The notes under the pieces: model-generated
What the model was told of the DNA's origin: nothing
Seen by the model: only the letters and a program-made list of their open reading frames with translations
The model's database searches: none
Shown here: positions 36,104-44,573 of the stretch, one piece after another
Layout: every line of letters begins with the position of its first letter
How positions within the stretch are numbered: position 1 is the first letter of the stretch
Translations under genes and position numbers: made by a program
From: Actinocrinis puniceicyclus
GTDB taxonomy: Bacteria; Actinomycetota; Actinomycetes; Streptomycetales; Catenulisporaceae
Length of the DNA: 49,466 nt
Direction of reading: 5' to 3'
NCBI RefSeq assembly: GCF_018283645.1
Contig: NZ_JAGSXH010000041.1
Coordinates: forward strand, 1 to 49,466

Positions 36104-39100
36104 CAGGCGGCTCCGTGCGTGGCAAGGGAAGCGGGGACGAGGAACGTGACCGCGACGGGGAAACGGCGAGCGACCGGGTCGGCGTAGCGGTGACGTAGCG
36201 CGGCGGTCTCGGTCTCCAGTTGCGCCGGGATCGCATCCAGCCGTTTGGCGAGCTCAACTCGGTCGCTCTTGAGCTGCTCGCGCTGGTCGTCGACGGTGAA
36301 GAGGCTGCCCTGCTCCCAGTACGGACGATCGTCGAGCTTGGCCCTGATGGAGCGTTCCAGTTCGGTGAGTACTGCGCGCATGGCGGTGACGTCCTCCTCG
36401 CATCGCCTGTCGAGGATCTTGCTCTCCTTGCGGACGACGCGATTGGACTCTGTGGCGAGTGCTTTGCCGAGCGGTTTTTCCAGCACCGGCCATAGGTCGA
36501 CGAACTGGGAGAGCAGCTGTTCAGGTGGTACGGACTGATTCGCTGCGGAGAGCCATCGTTCGAGTGTGTCAGAGTCCTTCTGGGTGAGCCTGCCCAGTTC
36601 TATGGGGCCACCGGCGAGCACGATCTGCTCATGTAGACGCACGCCGCGGTTGCCGGTGATCACAACACGGCCATGTGCGATGACAGCAGGTGTGCGAAGT
36701 AGGTCGCCGGGGACGATGCGCGCAGTGACACGCGTCAGACGAGCGCCGCGGCCGTGCTGGGACCATAGTTCCGCGCGAAGCAGTCGCAGGCACATGTCCA
36801 CGAGGCGATGGCCCAGGTGAAGCAGGACGACGTCAGTGCGGCCAGCGTAGTCTTGGTCAAAAGTGACAGGTCGCTCCTTGCCGGTGACCGGGTGGCGCAG
36901 GCCGTCGTTGCGGGCCTGCGCCCACGAAGCGGGAAGCTCTGGAAGCTTGAAGCAGCGTGCCGACACGTCACGCGGCGCTGCAGCGTCGGTCAGGTCCTTC
37001 TTGTGGGCGAGGCGCAGCGCCGTGCGCACGACGCGTTCGATCGTCTCCGGTGACAGGTGTAGATCTGTGCGCGACTCGGTTAGTTGCTGCTGTGCCTGCG
37101 CTAGATCGTGCGCGAGGTCTCGCTCGATCCTAAGCACGGCCTTCCCGGCTCGGGCCGCGATCTCCTTGTCGGTGGTCTGCCAGCTCGTGCGGCGGCCGAG
37201 CATCTTCTGCTCGACCTGCGAGGCGATCACCTCACCGGCGCTGCCGAGGTCGGTGCGGATCTGGTCCACTTTGCGCACCGCTACGCCGAGGAACGCAAGT
37301 GCGTCCTCGATCGTGCCGTCCTCGAAGCCGGTGTCCTCACCGTCACCGTTTTGGTCCCAGCTCCTGGGCACGAAGTGCACGATTTCGACCTTCGAGGCGC
37401 GCTGGCCGTGGCGGTCGACGCGTCCATTTCGCTGCTCCAGACGGTTCGGATTCCACGGGATCTCCCAGTGCAGCACCCGATGGCAGTAATTCTGTAGGTT
37501 GATACCTTCGCTCGCTGAATCGGTCGCGAGCAGGATCCGCACCGGATCCGCGTCCAGCGGCTCCTGGAAGACGTTCTTGACGGCCTCACGGTCTTCGAGT
37601 TCCTGGCCACCGTAGAGTTGTGCGATCACATTGGTCGGCACGCGCGCGGTGTTGACCAGCCGGTCGTAGAGCCACCGCTGGGTGTCGCGGTACTCGGTGA
37701 AAACGATGACACGGTCGCCGTCCCAGTGCTCTCCATCTGGCTGGACGATTCCGCGCAGCCAGCCGAGGAACGCCGCGAACTTATCGTCGGCCTTGTCCGC
37801 GTTCTTCAGGCCCCAGTCACGCAGCTTCTCCAGCAGCGCGCGCTCGGCAGCGGATAGAGGCGGCGCGACCCGACGTGCAGCTGTCAACGCCTCAGCCGCG
37901 GCCTCGGAGTAGGCCACGTCGTCCTCAGCGGTCTCTTCCAAACGCTCGATCAAAGTTCTGAGGACCTGCTCACCGATGGATCGCACTCCGCGCGAGTACT
38001 GCTGGTCGGCCTCCTGCGTCTCACGTGCGGTCATCGTGTCCAGATGCGCCTGGACCGTTTCCGCGAACGCCTTCGGGCTCGACAGGAAACGGCGTTTGAG
38101 CAGCTTGACGACGAAGTCGGTGGCCGCCTGCTCGGCTTTGTCCGTGCCGGCGCTCTCTTTGCGCAGCTGCGCGTAGTGGGTGAGTTCCGCATACGCCGCC
38201 TGCGCATCAGCGCCGTAGGAAACCTCCAGCGGATGGTCGAGGTCCCGTTCCGGGAAGCGGGGCCGGCCCGCCCAGTCCGGCGGCAGATCCCGCTTGAGGC
38301 GACGCACCATGACGTGCGCCTTCGCCTCCTCCGAGGGCGGCACGTTGCGCGCGAATCGCTGGTTGTCGAGCAACTCGAGCAACGCGGTGAACGATTCTAG
38401 GTAGCCATTGTGCGGAGTCGCCGAGAGGAACAGCCTGTGTTCAGTGTGCGGGGCCAGCTCCCGGATCGCCCTGGTGCGCTGCGAGTCGACGGCATACTGG
38501 CCGATACCTGACGGAGCGCAGGTGTGCACCTCGTCGACGACCATGAGATCGAAGACGCGCGGGTACTCGGGCGTGGCGGGCAGGATCGAGCGCAGCAGCG
38601 CGAGCGGGCGGTCCCGTTTGAGCCAGTCGATCGACACGATCAGCCGCGGATAATGCGTCCATGGGTTTGCGTACAGGCCCCGTGACCGGCGTAGTTCTTT
38701 GAGCAGCGTCGCATCGACAATACGGAAAGCCAGGCCGAATTTGTCGCGCATCTCGTCGCGCCACTGGAGGGTTAGCGACGCCGGACAGACAATCAGCATG
38801 GTGCGGGCCCGATGGCGCAGCATCAGCTCCTGTATCACTAATCCGGCTTCGATCGTTTTGCCGAGGCCGACGTCGTCCGCGATCAGCAGATTTGTCCTGG
38901 GCATCCGCAGCGCCCGCACGACCGGGTCGAGCTGATAGTCCTCAGGCTTCACACCGGAGCGGAACGGCGCCTGTAGGACCGTCTTGTCGGCAGTTGCGAC
39001 CGCACCCCACCGCACCGCGTCCAGGAAGGCATCGAGCTTCGCCGGGTCGTCGAATCCTTGGACGGGGGAGGGCAGCACATGCTGCTCGCGGGCCACCGCG

Positions 39101-39378
39101 CCGGGTTCCAGCTCCCACAGAACCCGCAGCTCCTCATCGCCCGTATCGCTGTCGACACTGACCAGCGAAACAAGGTGCTGGGCCTCGGCGATCAGCGGGC
39201 TGCCCGGCTTTTCGGCCGTGATCGACGATCGTTCCACGGCGGTCGCGACCCACTGTCGATTACGGACCGTCACCAGCTGGCCGACGGCCGGCACGCTGGA
39301 ATCGTTCGAGAACACGTCTGCCTCGTCGAGCAGTTCAGCGCTCACCTGCGTCAACTCCCGCTCCCGCGCCCCGGACAC
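36103..39378 (-). CDS. drmD: DISARM SNF2-like helicase DrmD
   Basis: A 1091-residue RapA/SNF2-like ATPase. Walker A is DDVGLGKTIEAG near 168-179, the DEVH box at 282-285 (VVDEVHTCAP), motif III FLSATPHNGYLESF, and the C-terminal lobe has VIVFTEYRDTQRWLYDRL, LLATDSASEGINLQ and QRNGRVDRHGQ. The long C-terminal region (about 700-1091) is helical and lacks known motifs. DrmD together with DrmMI defines class 1 DISARM. It starts with GTG three bases after the DUF262 gene. Codon 180 (38839-38841), directly after Walker A in AGLVIQE, is TTA. Confidence 0.93.
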   Translation of the reverse strand: MSGARERELTQVSAELLDEADVFSNDSSVPAVGQLVTVRNRQWVATAVERSSITAEKPGSPLIAEAQHLVSLVSVDSDTGDEELRVLWELEPGAVAREQHVLPSPVQGFDDPAKLDAFLDAVRWGAVATADKTVLQAPFRSGVKPEDYQLDPVVRALRMPRTNLLIADDVGLGKTIEAGLVIQELMLRHRARTMLIVCPASLTLQWRDEMRDKFGLAFRIVDATLLKELRRSRGLYANPWTHYPRLIVSIDWLKRDRPLALLRSILPATPEYPRVFDLMVVDEVHTCAPSGIGQYAVDSQRTRAIRELAPHTEHRLFLSATPHNGYLESFTALLELLDNQRFARNVPPSEEAKAHVMVRRLKRDLPPDWAGRPRFPERDLDHPLEVSYGADAQAAYAELTHYAQLRKESAGTDKAEQAATDFVVKLLKRRFLSSPKAFAETVQAHLDTMTARETQEADQQYSRGVRSIGEQVLRTLIERLEETAEDDVAYSEAAAEALTAARRVAPPLSAAERALLEKLRDWGLKNADKADDKFAAFLGWLRGIVQPDGEHWDGDRVIVFTEYRDTQRWLYDRLVNTARVPTNVIAQLYGGQELEDREAVKNVFQEPLDADPVRILLATDSASEGINLQNYCHRVLHWEIPWNPNRLEQRNGRVDRHGQRASKVEIVHFVPRSWDQNGDGEDTGFEDGTIEDALAFLGVAVRKVDQIRTDLGSAGEVIASQVEQKMLGRRTSWQTTDKEIAARAGKAVLRIERDLAHDLAQAQQQLTESRTDLHLSPETIERVVRTALRLAHKKDLTDAAAPRDVSARCFKLPELPASWAQARNDGLRHPVTGKERPVTFDQDYAGRTDVVLLHLGHRLVDMCLRLLRAELWSQHGRGARLTRVTARIVPGDLLRTPAVIAHGRVVITGNRGVRLHEQIVLAGGPIELGRLTQKDSDTLERWLSAANQSVPPEQLLSQFVDLWPVLEKPLGKALATESNRVVRKESKILDRRCEEDVTAMRAVLTELERSIRAKLDDRPYWEQGSLFTVDDQREQLKSDRVELAKRLDAIPAQLETETAALRHRYADPVARRFPVAVTFLVPASLATHGAA

Positions 39379-39381
39379 TGA

Positions 39382-41457
39382 TCAGGACATCTTTTCACTT
39401 ATTGACTCGTCACCCAGGTCAAGCAACGCCGCGAGCGCAGGCGCAGAGAGTCGCTGCTTCGGCTCGGCGGCGTCGTTGCCGTTGAAGCGCACACCCTCGT
39501 CACGCAGGATGTCCAGGACGTTCCCACGATCCTCACCCATCCACCGGAACCCGGGAGACACCCTGCCGTCGGACGTCAGGACACGATGCGCATTCGCGAC
39601 ACCGGTCGTCTGGGCAAGGTGGGCTCCGACGGGCTGCGCGGCCGAGCCGATAAGCGCGGCCAGATCGCCGTAACTGGTCCATGCACCAGGTGGCAAGATC
39701 GCGAGCGCCTGATGCAGCAGCGACCAGTCACGCCCGCGCTCTACCCGCCCAACTCCGGCGACCGGCGAGGGCCACAGGATCGAGGCGGTTTGCGCCAGGA
39801 CCTTGGCCCGCTGCTCGATCTCGGTGGCGCCCCAGCGGGGTGCTTCCGCAATCCGCCGGTTCATCTCCAGATGACTGGCCTTGAACAGGTCCTGCTTGCG
39901 CTGGAAGGGATGGTTGGACAACTCGCTGTTCTGTGCCGTCAGGGTCAGGTTGCCGAGTGTGTGCACCAGCCTGCGGTGGGTCTCAGCCGGCGTCTCCCCA
40001 TCGATTGCATCCTCGGCGAGAACTGCGAGCCACTCCTTGCTCGCCCCCTGCGGAAGCACATGCTCGACGGTCAGCTTCGCCGTCACGAAGTCCACCGGCT
40101 CCGGGTGGTCGTAGGACTCCTCCAGGCGGCGCAGCACGAACTGCCGCTGGTGGCCGCGGCCGTACAGGTAGAACGGCTTTGTGCGGATCGCGTCGAGCAG
40201 TTCCGCGTCGTCCGGCCATGAACGCCGCTCACCCGAGAGCACCTTGCGCACGCCCTCATCCACCAGCATGTCGGCAGGCAGTTGACCTGGCAGGTCCTGG
40301 AAAATCCGGTTGAGGCCGTTGGGCGGCACCCGGCAGATCATCCGGCGCACCAGGAAGCTCTCGATGTACGTGAGCGCCTTCGCTACCTGCTCGCTGGTTG
40401 CCTCGCCACGCTCCCGGCGATCCAGCAACAACATGATCGCGGGCGCAGGAGTGTCCGCGTCCCATGCACGGAGGCGCCAGAGCGCGCCGCGCACCGCGGC
40501 GTCGGATTCACGATTCGGATCGATCAGCGTCAGGTAGTGTACGGAACGCCTGCGCAGTTCTCGGACCCAATCCTCGTATGTGTCTTCGGTGTCGGGTTGC
40601 TGTTCGAATCGAACTTGCCGTTCCCGGTACACGTCCTGGCGCCGCACCCGGTTGGCTCCTGAGAGGATGAGTTCGAGCCAGATCAGGTCTTCAAGCAGCT
40701 TCGGATCGTTCACGCTCTTCTGGAGCGGAGTCCACAGTGTCTCGTAAACATGCTCGCCACGGGTGGGCAGGTGCATGAACACGTAGTTGCGCACGAGGTC
40801 GGTCTGGCTAAGTTCGAGGCCAGTATTATTGAGTGACTGGAAGATCCGATAGACGTTGTCCCCCGTGCCTGCGGCGATCTCGACGAGCGTGAGGCGCGAT
40901 GTGATCGCTTCCTCAATGTGCTGGATCGAGTGCGTGTCTGCAGGGTCCTCAGTGGCGGCGAGCGCTGCGCGGAAGAAGCGATAGGCGGCGCCGACTCGGG
41001 AATCGTCGTCGAGCGCGGCTATACCGTTGATGTGCGCGGAGTACACGGCGCGGTCGACCTGGGTCGGGACCAGGCGCAATAGGTTAGATCCCTGGGTACG
41101 GGAGTTGACAAGGAAGCGGTTCGAGATGTCGTGGGCCCACGCGGCGTCAGCCTTTGCGACATGGTCTCGGATAGCGGCGAGAGCCAGCGAGAGCGTGGTG
41201 AGCCGCTGCTGGCCATCGACGACCAGCGCATGTGGAAAGCCCATCGAATGCTGTGGTGAGGGCGCGTGCACCACGGAACCGAGGAAGTGGGCAGAGCCCG
41301 CGGAGCCCTCTGCAATGAGGTCAGCCTGTTCAAGAATGTCGCTCCAGAGCTGGGTGAGCTGCTGCTCCTTCCACGAGTACGGACGCTGGAATAGCGGCAC
41401 CTGGAACTGCTTCTTGCCTTCCAGCAGCCCGGCCAAGGTTGTTTCGCCCGCGCGCAT
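39382..41457 (-). CDS. GmrSD-like DUF262-DUF1524 (HNH) protein fused to an alkyltransferase-like domain
   Basis: A 691-residue fusion. DUF262: VPLFQRPYSW at 20-29 and DGQQRLTTL at 81-89, the ParB-like nucleotide-binding signature of type IV GmrS-type proteins. DUF1524/HNH: VEHVLPQ near 461-467 and HTLGNLTLTAQN near 500-511, the His-Asn nuclease core. C-terminal MGMT-like domain from about 575: PPGAWTSYGDLAALIGSA, then ANAHRVLTSDGRVSPGFRW. At the position of the PCHRV acceptor cysteine it reads NAHRV, so the domain can bind but not repair alkylguanine, as in alkyltransferase-like proteins. GmrSD-type enzymes cut modified DNA. It is three bases before drmD, so it is the first gene of the operon. 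Confidence 0.9.
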   Translation of the reverse strand: MRAGETTLAGLLEGKKQFQVPLFQRPYSWKEQQLTQLWSDILEQADLIAEGSAGSAHFLGSVVHAPSPQHSMGFPHALVVDGQQRLTTLSLALAAIRDHVAKADAAWAHDISNRFLVNSRTQGSNLLRLVPTQVDRAVYSAHINGIAALDDDSRVGAAYRFFRAALAATEDPADTHSIQHIEEAITSRLTLVEIAAGTGDNVYRIFQSLNNTGLELSQTDLVRNYVFMHLPTRGEHVYETLWTPLQKSVNDPKLLEDLIWLELILSGANRVRRQDVYRERQVRFEQQPDTEDTYEDWVRELRRRSVHYLTLIDPNRESDAAVRGALWRLRAWDADTPAPAIMLLLDRRERGEATSEQVAKALTYIESFLVRRMICRVPPNGLNRIFQDLPGQLPADMLVDEGVRKVLSGERRSWPDDAELLDAIRTKPFYLYGRGHQRQFVLRRLEESYDHPEPVDFVTAKLTVEHVLPQGASKEWLAVLAEDAIDGETPAETHRRLVHTLGNLTLTAQNSELSNHPFQRKQDLFKASHLEMNRRIAEAPRWGATEIEQRAKVLAQTASILWPSPVAGVGRVERGRDWSLLHQALAILPPGAWTSYGDLAALIGSAAQPVGAHLAQTTGVANAHRVLTSDGRVSPGFRWMGEDRGNVLDILRDEGVRFNGNDAAEPKQRLSAPALAALLDLGDESISEKMS

Positions 41458-41492
41458 CGATCGTCCCCACCCTGTGTTTGACCCCTGACTGG

Positions 41493-41521
41493 GTGTCGAC
41501 TGTACCGCTACGCACCGACAC
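41493..41521. promoter_or_regulatory. Inverted repeat upstream of the DISARM operon
   Basis: The six-base arms GTGTCG (41493-41498) and CGACAC (41516-41521) are separated by 17 bases, 36 bases upstream of the first DISARM-operon start codon. On the minus strand they flank TACAGT, a plausible -10 box; no convincing -35 was seen. It could be the operator for the operon. Confidence 0.35.
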
Positions 41522-41617
41522 TAGTAGGACGATAGGAGCACGGCCGCCCGGTGTGGTGAAACTCGGGGTTTGCGGGCGCCTGCAGCGGCAACCTTTCATC
41601 CGTTCGGCAGTCCCGCA

Positions 41618-42763
41618 TTACAGCGCCGTCGTCAGAGCGATCTGCATGACGGTGAGCAGTGCGGGCAGGATGAGGGTGGTGGCCGCGCGAGTGACTAAGC
41701 CGGGCAGCGGCACCGGGTCCAAGGCGGCTATCTCCGCGCGCAGCCGCAGTGCGATGTCGAGCGCGTACCAACGGCGCTGCAGTTCGGCGCGAGTCTGCGC
41801 GTCGAGGCCGTCGGCTTCGGACATGGTGCGCTGAAGCAGCGGGGCCAGGGTGTCGAGGGCGCGCTGGCGCTGTGCCCGCCCGAGCCTCCGCAGCCAAGTG
41901 GTGGGCACAGTGAAGAGCACCAGGCCGCCAGTTGCGAGCAGGGCGACGAACACAAGAATGATCACCTGTGCGGCGACCGGCACCTGGCTCTGGACGACAT
42001 AGAGCGAGGGCAGCAACACGCTGCCGACGCTGAATTTCACCGCCGTCGACCAGCAGAACCGGTTGAGCTCCGGCAAGCCATTCGCGCGGCTTGGGCCGAA
42101 CGGATGCCACTCAGGCGCCGCGCTGCCGGTCGCTGCCCGAACGACGGAAATCGATTTGTATGCAGCCCACATGCCGTTGCTGTTGATGAAGCCCACGATC
42201 AGCATCACCGCCAGACCAGTGGCCTGCTCCGCGAACCCGCGCAAAGCCAGACTTGACTCATACAGCGGATAGGCGATCCAGAACGCCGCCGGCGCGGCGA
42301 GCGTTGCGGGTACTACGAACCAGTAGTAACCGCGATCGGCGCCGCGTGCCGCGCTCTCCACAGCTTTCAGGTCCCAACCGCCGGCTTCCGCGGTCGCCCG
42401 CAGCCTGCCCACCAGGTCCTCGAGGTCGAACTCCCATTGCTGCATGAGCATCGGGCCGAGCAGGATCCACAGCGAGGCCAGCGGCATCGTGTAGACCAGG
42501 GCGTGGGAGTTGTGGCCGACGCTATGGCGCACCTCGAGCAGGAACCAGATCCAGAACGCGGCGCCCGGGCCGAGCGCGAACACGGCGAACGTGGCCACGC
42601 GCTGCCGGCCCCGCCCCACACGTGCCCACGGAATCGCGCGGGCGACGCGCACCAACGGGCTGAAGCCGACCAGCGGCGCGGCGGACGGATGCTGCTCGGA
42701 CTCCCCGGCTACCCCCTGTATCAGCACTCGGCTATTTAAGTGACCGGTGCCTGCTGTCGTCAA
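41618..42763 (-). CDS. Hypothetical membrane protein
   Basis: A protein of up to 381 residues with about six hydrophobic segments in two groups (VATFAVFALGPGAAFWIWFL, LVYTMPLASLWILLGPMLM, YWFVVPATLAAPAAFWIAYP, GLAVMLIVGFIN; then LLPSLYVVQ, VAAQVIILVFVALLATGG, LILPALLTVMQIAL). No family was recognised. The TTG start at 42763 is nine bases after the stop of the flavoprotein gene, suggesting coupling; a GTG at 42727 would remove 12 residues, and neither has a clear ribosome-binding site. It lies 160 bases upstream of the DISARM operon on the same strand. GC content matches the chromosome, unlike parts of DISARM. Confidence 0.68.
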   Translation of the reverse strand: MTTAGTGHLNSRVLIQGVAGESEQHPSAAPLVGFSPLVRVARAIPWARVGRGRQRVATFAVFALGPGAAFWIWFLLEVRHSVGHNSHALVYTMPLASLWILLGPMLMQQWEFDLEDLVGRLRATAEAGGWDLKAVESAARGADRGYYWFVVPATLAAPAAFWIAYPLYESSLALRGFAEQATGLAVMLIVGFINSNGMWAAYKSISVVRAATGSAAPEWHPFGPSRANGLPELNRFCWSTAVKFSVGSVLLPSLYVVQSQVPVAAQVIILVFVALLATGGLVLFTVPTTWLRRLGRAQRQRALDTLAPLLQRTMSEADGLDAQTRAELQRRWYALDIALRLRAEIAALDPVPLPGLVTRAATTLILPALLTVMQIALTTAL

Positions 42764-42772
42764 ACCCTGATA

Positions 42773-44002
42773 TCAGATCAGCCCGTTGCGCAGGATGCGT
42801 CCCACGGTGGAGGCGCGGATGCGGCCGAAGCCGAACAGCAGCTCCACGCCGTCTTGCAGCATATGCGGGTCGCGCTCGGCTGCTTTCAGCAGCATCGAGG
42901 CCCACCGCTCGCTGCGCAGCAGGCGCAGCGAGATGCGGCTGGAGACGAAGTGGGCCCGGTAGCGTCGGCGGAAGTCGCTCTCGAACCCGGCCAGGGCGGC
43001 GGCGAGCTGCGCCCGGTCGCCCAGCGTCGAGGGCAGGGCGTTTACGAACTGCTCGGCCGCGGTCACGGCGTAGGCGATGCCCTCGCCGCTGACCGGGTTG
43101 ATCATTGAGGCGGCGTCGCCGAGCAGGACCGCGCGCGGGTAGGTCAGCTTCGGCAGGCCGCCGATGTGCGGCAGGTGGTGGGCGCGCTGGTCGTGCAGGT
43201 CGCCGAGGTGGATGCCGCGGTCGCGCAGCTTGTCGGCGAACATCGCGATGAGCACCTTAAGGTCCAGGCCGCGGCTCTGCAGGACCTCCAGCGGGCCGCC
43301 GACCCCGAGGTTGACCCGCCCGTCATCGAGCGGGAACAGCCACCCGTAGTTGGGCAGCAGGTCCCGGCTGAACTCGAACAGCAGCCGCGGCCCGAACGCG
43401 CCTCCCGGACGGAAGTCTTCACTTTCGGCGTAGGCGCGCATCGCGAAGCTCAGGTTCTTCTTCGCCCCGCCGTCATCCGCGCCGGCCGTCAGGGCCTTGC
43501 GGACCGGCGAGTACGCGCCATCCGCGCCCACCACCAGGCTGGCGCTAATCGTGCGCAGCGTCCCGTCCGCGGCGCGCAGCTCGACCTCTCGCGCATCCGG
43601 CGTGGTGACCATGGACATATAACGCATCCCAGTGAAGTCCTCGGCCCCGGCCGCCAGTGCCTCGCGCACCAGCCGGTCGTCCAACTCCAGGCGGGAGATG
43701 ACGTGCCCGTAGGCCGCGTGCCCGTCGCCGCGAGAGATGGCGCTCTCCAGGCGCTCGCCGCGCGGACCGAAGATAGTGACGGCCTTGATGGGCGTGCAGC
43801 CTTCGAACACCGCGTCCAGGCCGAGGCGGTAGACCACCTCCACCGCGCCCGGTCCGATTCCATCGCCGCACGTCTTGTCCCGCGGGAAGACCGCCCGGTC
43901 CACCAGCGCGACGCGCAGGCCCCGCCGCGCGGCAGCGTACGCCGTGACGGACCCGGCGGGACCAGCGCCGATGACCGCGATATCGAAAGAATCTTGCGCC
44001 AC
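42773..44002 (-). CDS. Geranylgeranyl reductase-family FAD-dependent oxidoreductase
   Basis: A 409-residue flavoprotein. The N-terminal FAD motif is DIAVIGAGPAGSVTAYAAAR, followed by VALVDRAVFPRDKTCGDGIG; the second FAD motif is AVLLGDAASMINPVSGEGIA near residue 300. This is the geranylgeranyl-reductase/digeranylgeranylglycerophospholipid-reductase group, which reduces isoprenoid or other hydrophobic double bonds, often on membrane lipids, quinones or natural products. The GTG at 44002 places the Rossmann motif at residue 9; an in-frame extension to 44218 was rejected as a Cys/Arg-rich non-coding read-through. It probably forms a small operon with the membrane protein downstream. Confidence 0.85.
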   Translation of the reverse strand: MAQDSFDIAVIGAGPAGSVTAYAAARRGLRVALVDRAVFPRDKTCGDGIGPGAVEVVYRLGLDAVFEGCTPIKAVTIFGPRGERLESAISRGDGHAAYGHVISRLELDDRLVREALAAGAEDFTGMRYMSMVTTPDAREVELRAADGTLRTISASLVVGADGAYSPVRKALTAGADDGGAKKNLSFAMRAYAESEDFRPGGAFGPRLLFEFSRDLLPNYGWLFPLDDGRVNLGVGGPLEVLQSRGLDLKVLIAMFADKLRDRGIHLGDLHDQRAHHLPHIGGLPKLTYPRAVLLGDAASMINPVSGEGIAYAVTAAEQFVNALPSTLGDRAQLAAALAGFESDFRRRYRAHFVSSRISLRLLRSERWASMLLKAAERDPHMLQDGVELLFGFGRIRASTVGRILRNGLI

Positions 44003-44206
44003 GGCGGCAAGTCTCTCACAGCGCTCCCGGGCTCCCGCTGGGCCGCTGGCCAGGGCCCCGCGGCCAGTAAAGCGGCACGCGGCACAAGAACGTCGATGAC
44101 GCTTGCACCTCCCTGGGAACTTCTTCGAGGATTCGGTGCGTGGAGTGTGTGGTCGAGGCCCACAGACCGCGTTGCGTCGATCCGGAGTCGCGCCTGCATC
44201 TGAGCC

Positions 44207-44282
44207 TTCACACTTCACTGGTGATCGCGATTATGCACAACTGTTCATGGTTTGCGTGTTCTGTGGCTGTTCAAGTCGCTAA
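44207..44282 (+). promoter_or_regulatory. Possible promoter and direct-repeat operator before the XRE gene
   Basis: TTCACA (44207-44212), a 16-base spacer and GATTAT (44229-44234) give a weak promoter reading toward the XRE gene. Two copies of CTGTTCA (44241-44247 and 44267-44273), 26 bases apart, lie between it and the start codon and could be operator half-sites for autoregulation. The stretch is locally AT-rich. The same 280-base gap must also hold the promoter of the divergent flavoprotein gene. Confidence 0.3.
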
Positions 44283-44555
44283 GTGCCGTCGAACAGCCCG
44301 CCTCCCGACTCCCGTCTTCACGCATTCGGCCTGAATATCCGCAGGCTGCGCGAAGAGCGGGGTTTGAGCCTTGAGGAGTTGGCCGAGCGGGCTGAGCTCA
44401 GTTTCCGCGGCTTGATCTACATCGAGCACGGCAGGCGTAATGCCGGGCTGCTCACCGTGTTCAAGCTCGCCGACGGGCTGGGGCTGCGGCCCTCGCAGTT
44501 GCTCGAGTACGAGTTGGAGCCCGCTAGCGGCGACGGCGCGCGACCTGACCTGTAG
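44283..44555 (+). CDS. XRE-family HTH regulator
   Basis: A 90-residue Cro/CI-type DNA-binding protein. The helix-turn-helix spans residues 17-78: LNIRRLREERGLSLEELAER, AELSFRGLIYIEHGRRNAGL and KLADGLGLRPSQLLEYEL. Small XRE proteins of this size commonly act as controller proteins of restriction-type loci or as antitoxin-like repressors. GTG start without a clear ribosome-binding site. It is the only plus-strand gene in the island and ends 18 bases from the stop of the convergent PLD-SNF2 gene. Confidence 0.85.
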   Translation: MPSNSPPPDSRLHAFGLNIRRLREERGLSLEELAERAELSFRGLIYIEHGRRNAGLLTVFKLADGLGLRPSQLLEYELEPASGDGARPDL

Positions 44556-44573
44556 GAGCAGAGCCACGGGGCA

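Noticed and set aside
22506-41457. Class 2 DISARM or BREX assignment
   Set aside because: There is no cytosine-5 methyltransferase or drmE (class 2), and no pglZ, brxC or brxL genes (BREX); the adenine methyltransferase plus SNF2 helicase fit class 1 DISARM.
44003-44218. N-terminal extension of the flavoprotein gene
   Set aside because: The extra 72 residues are Cys/Arg-rich with no domain, and the FAD motif starts nine residues after GTG 44002.
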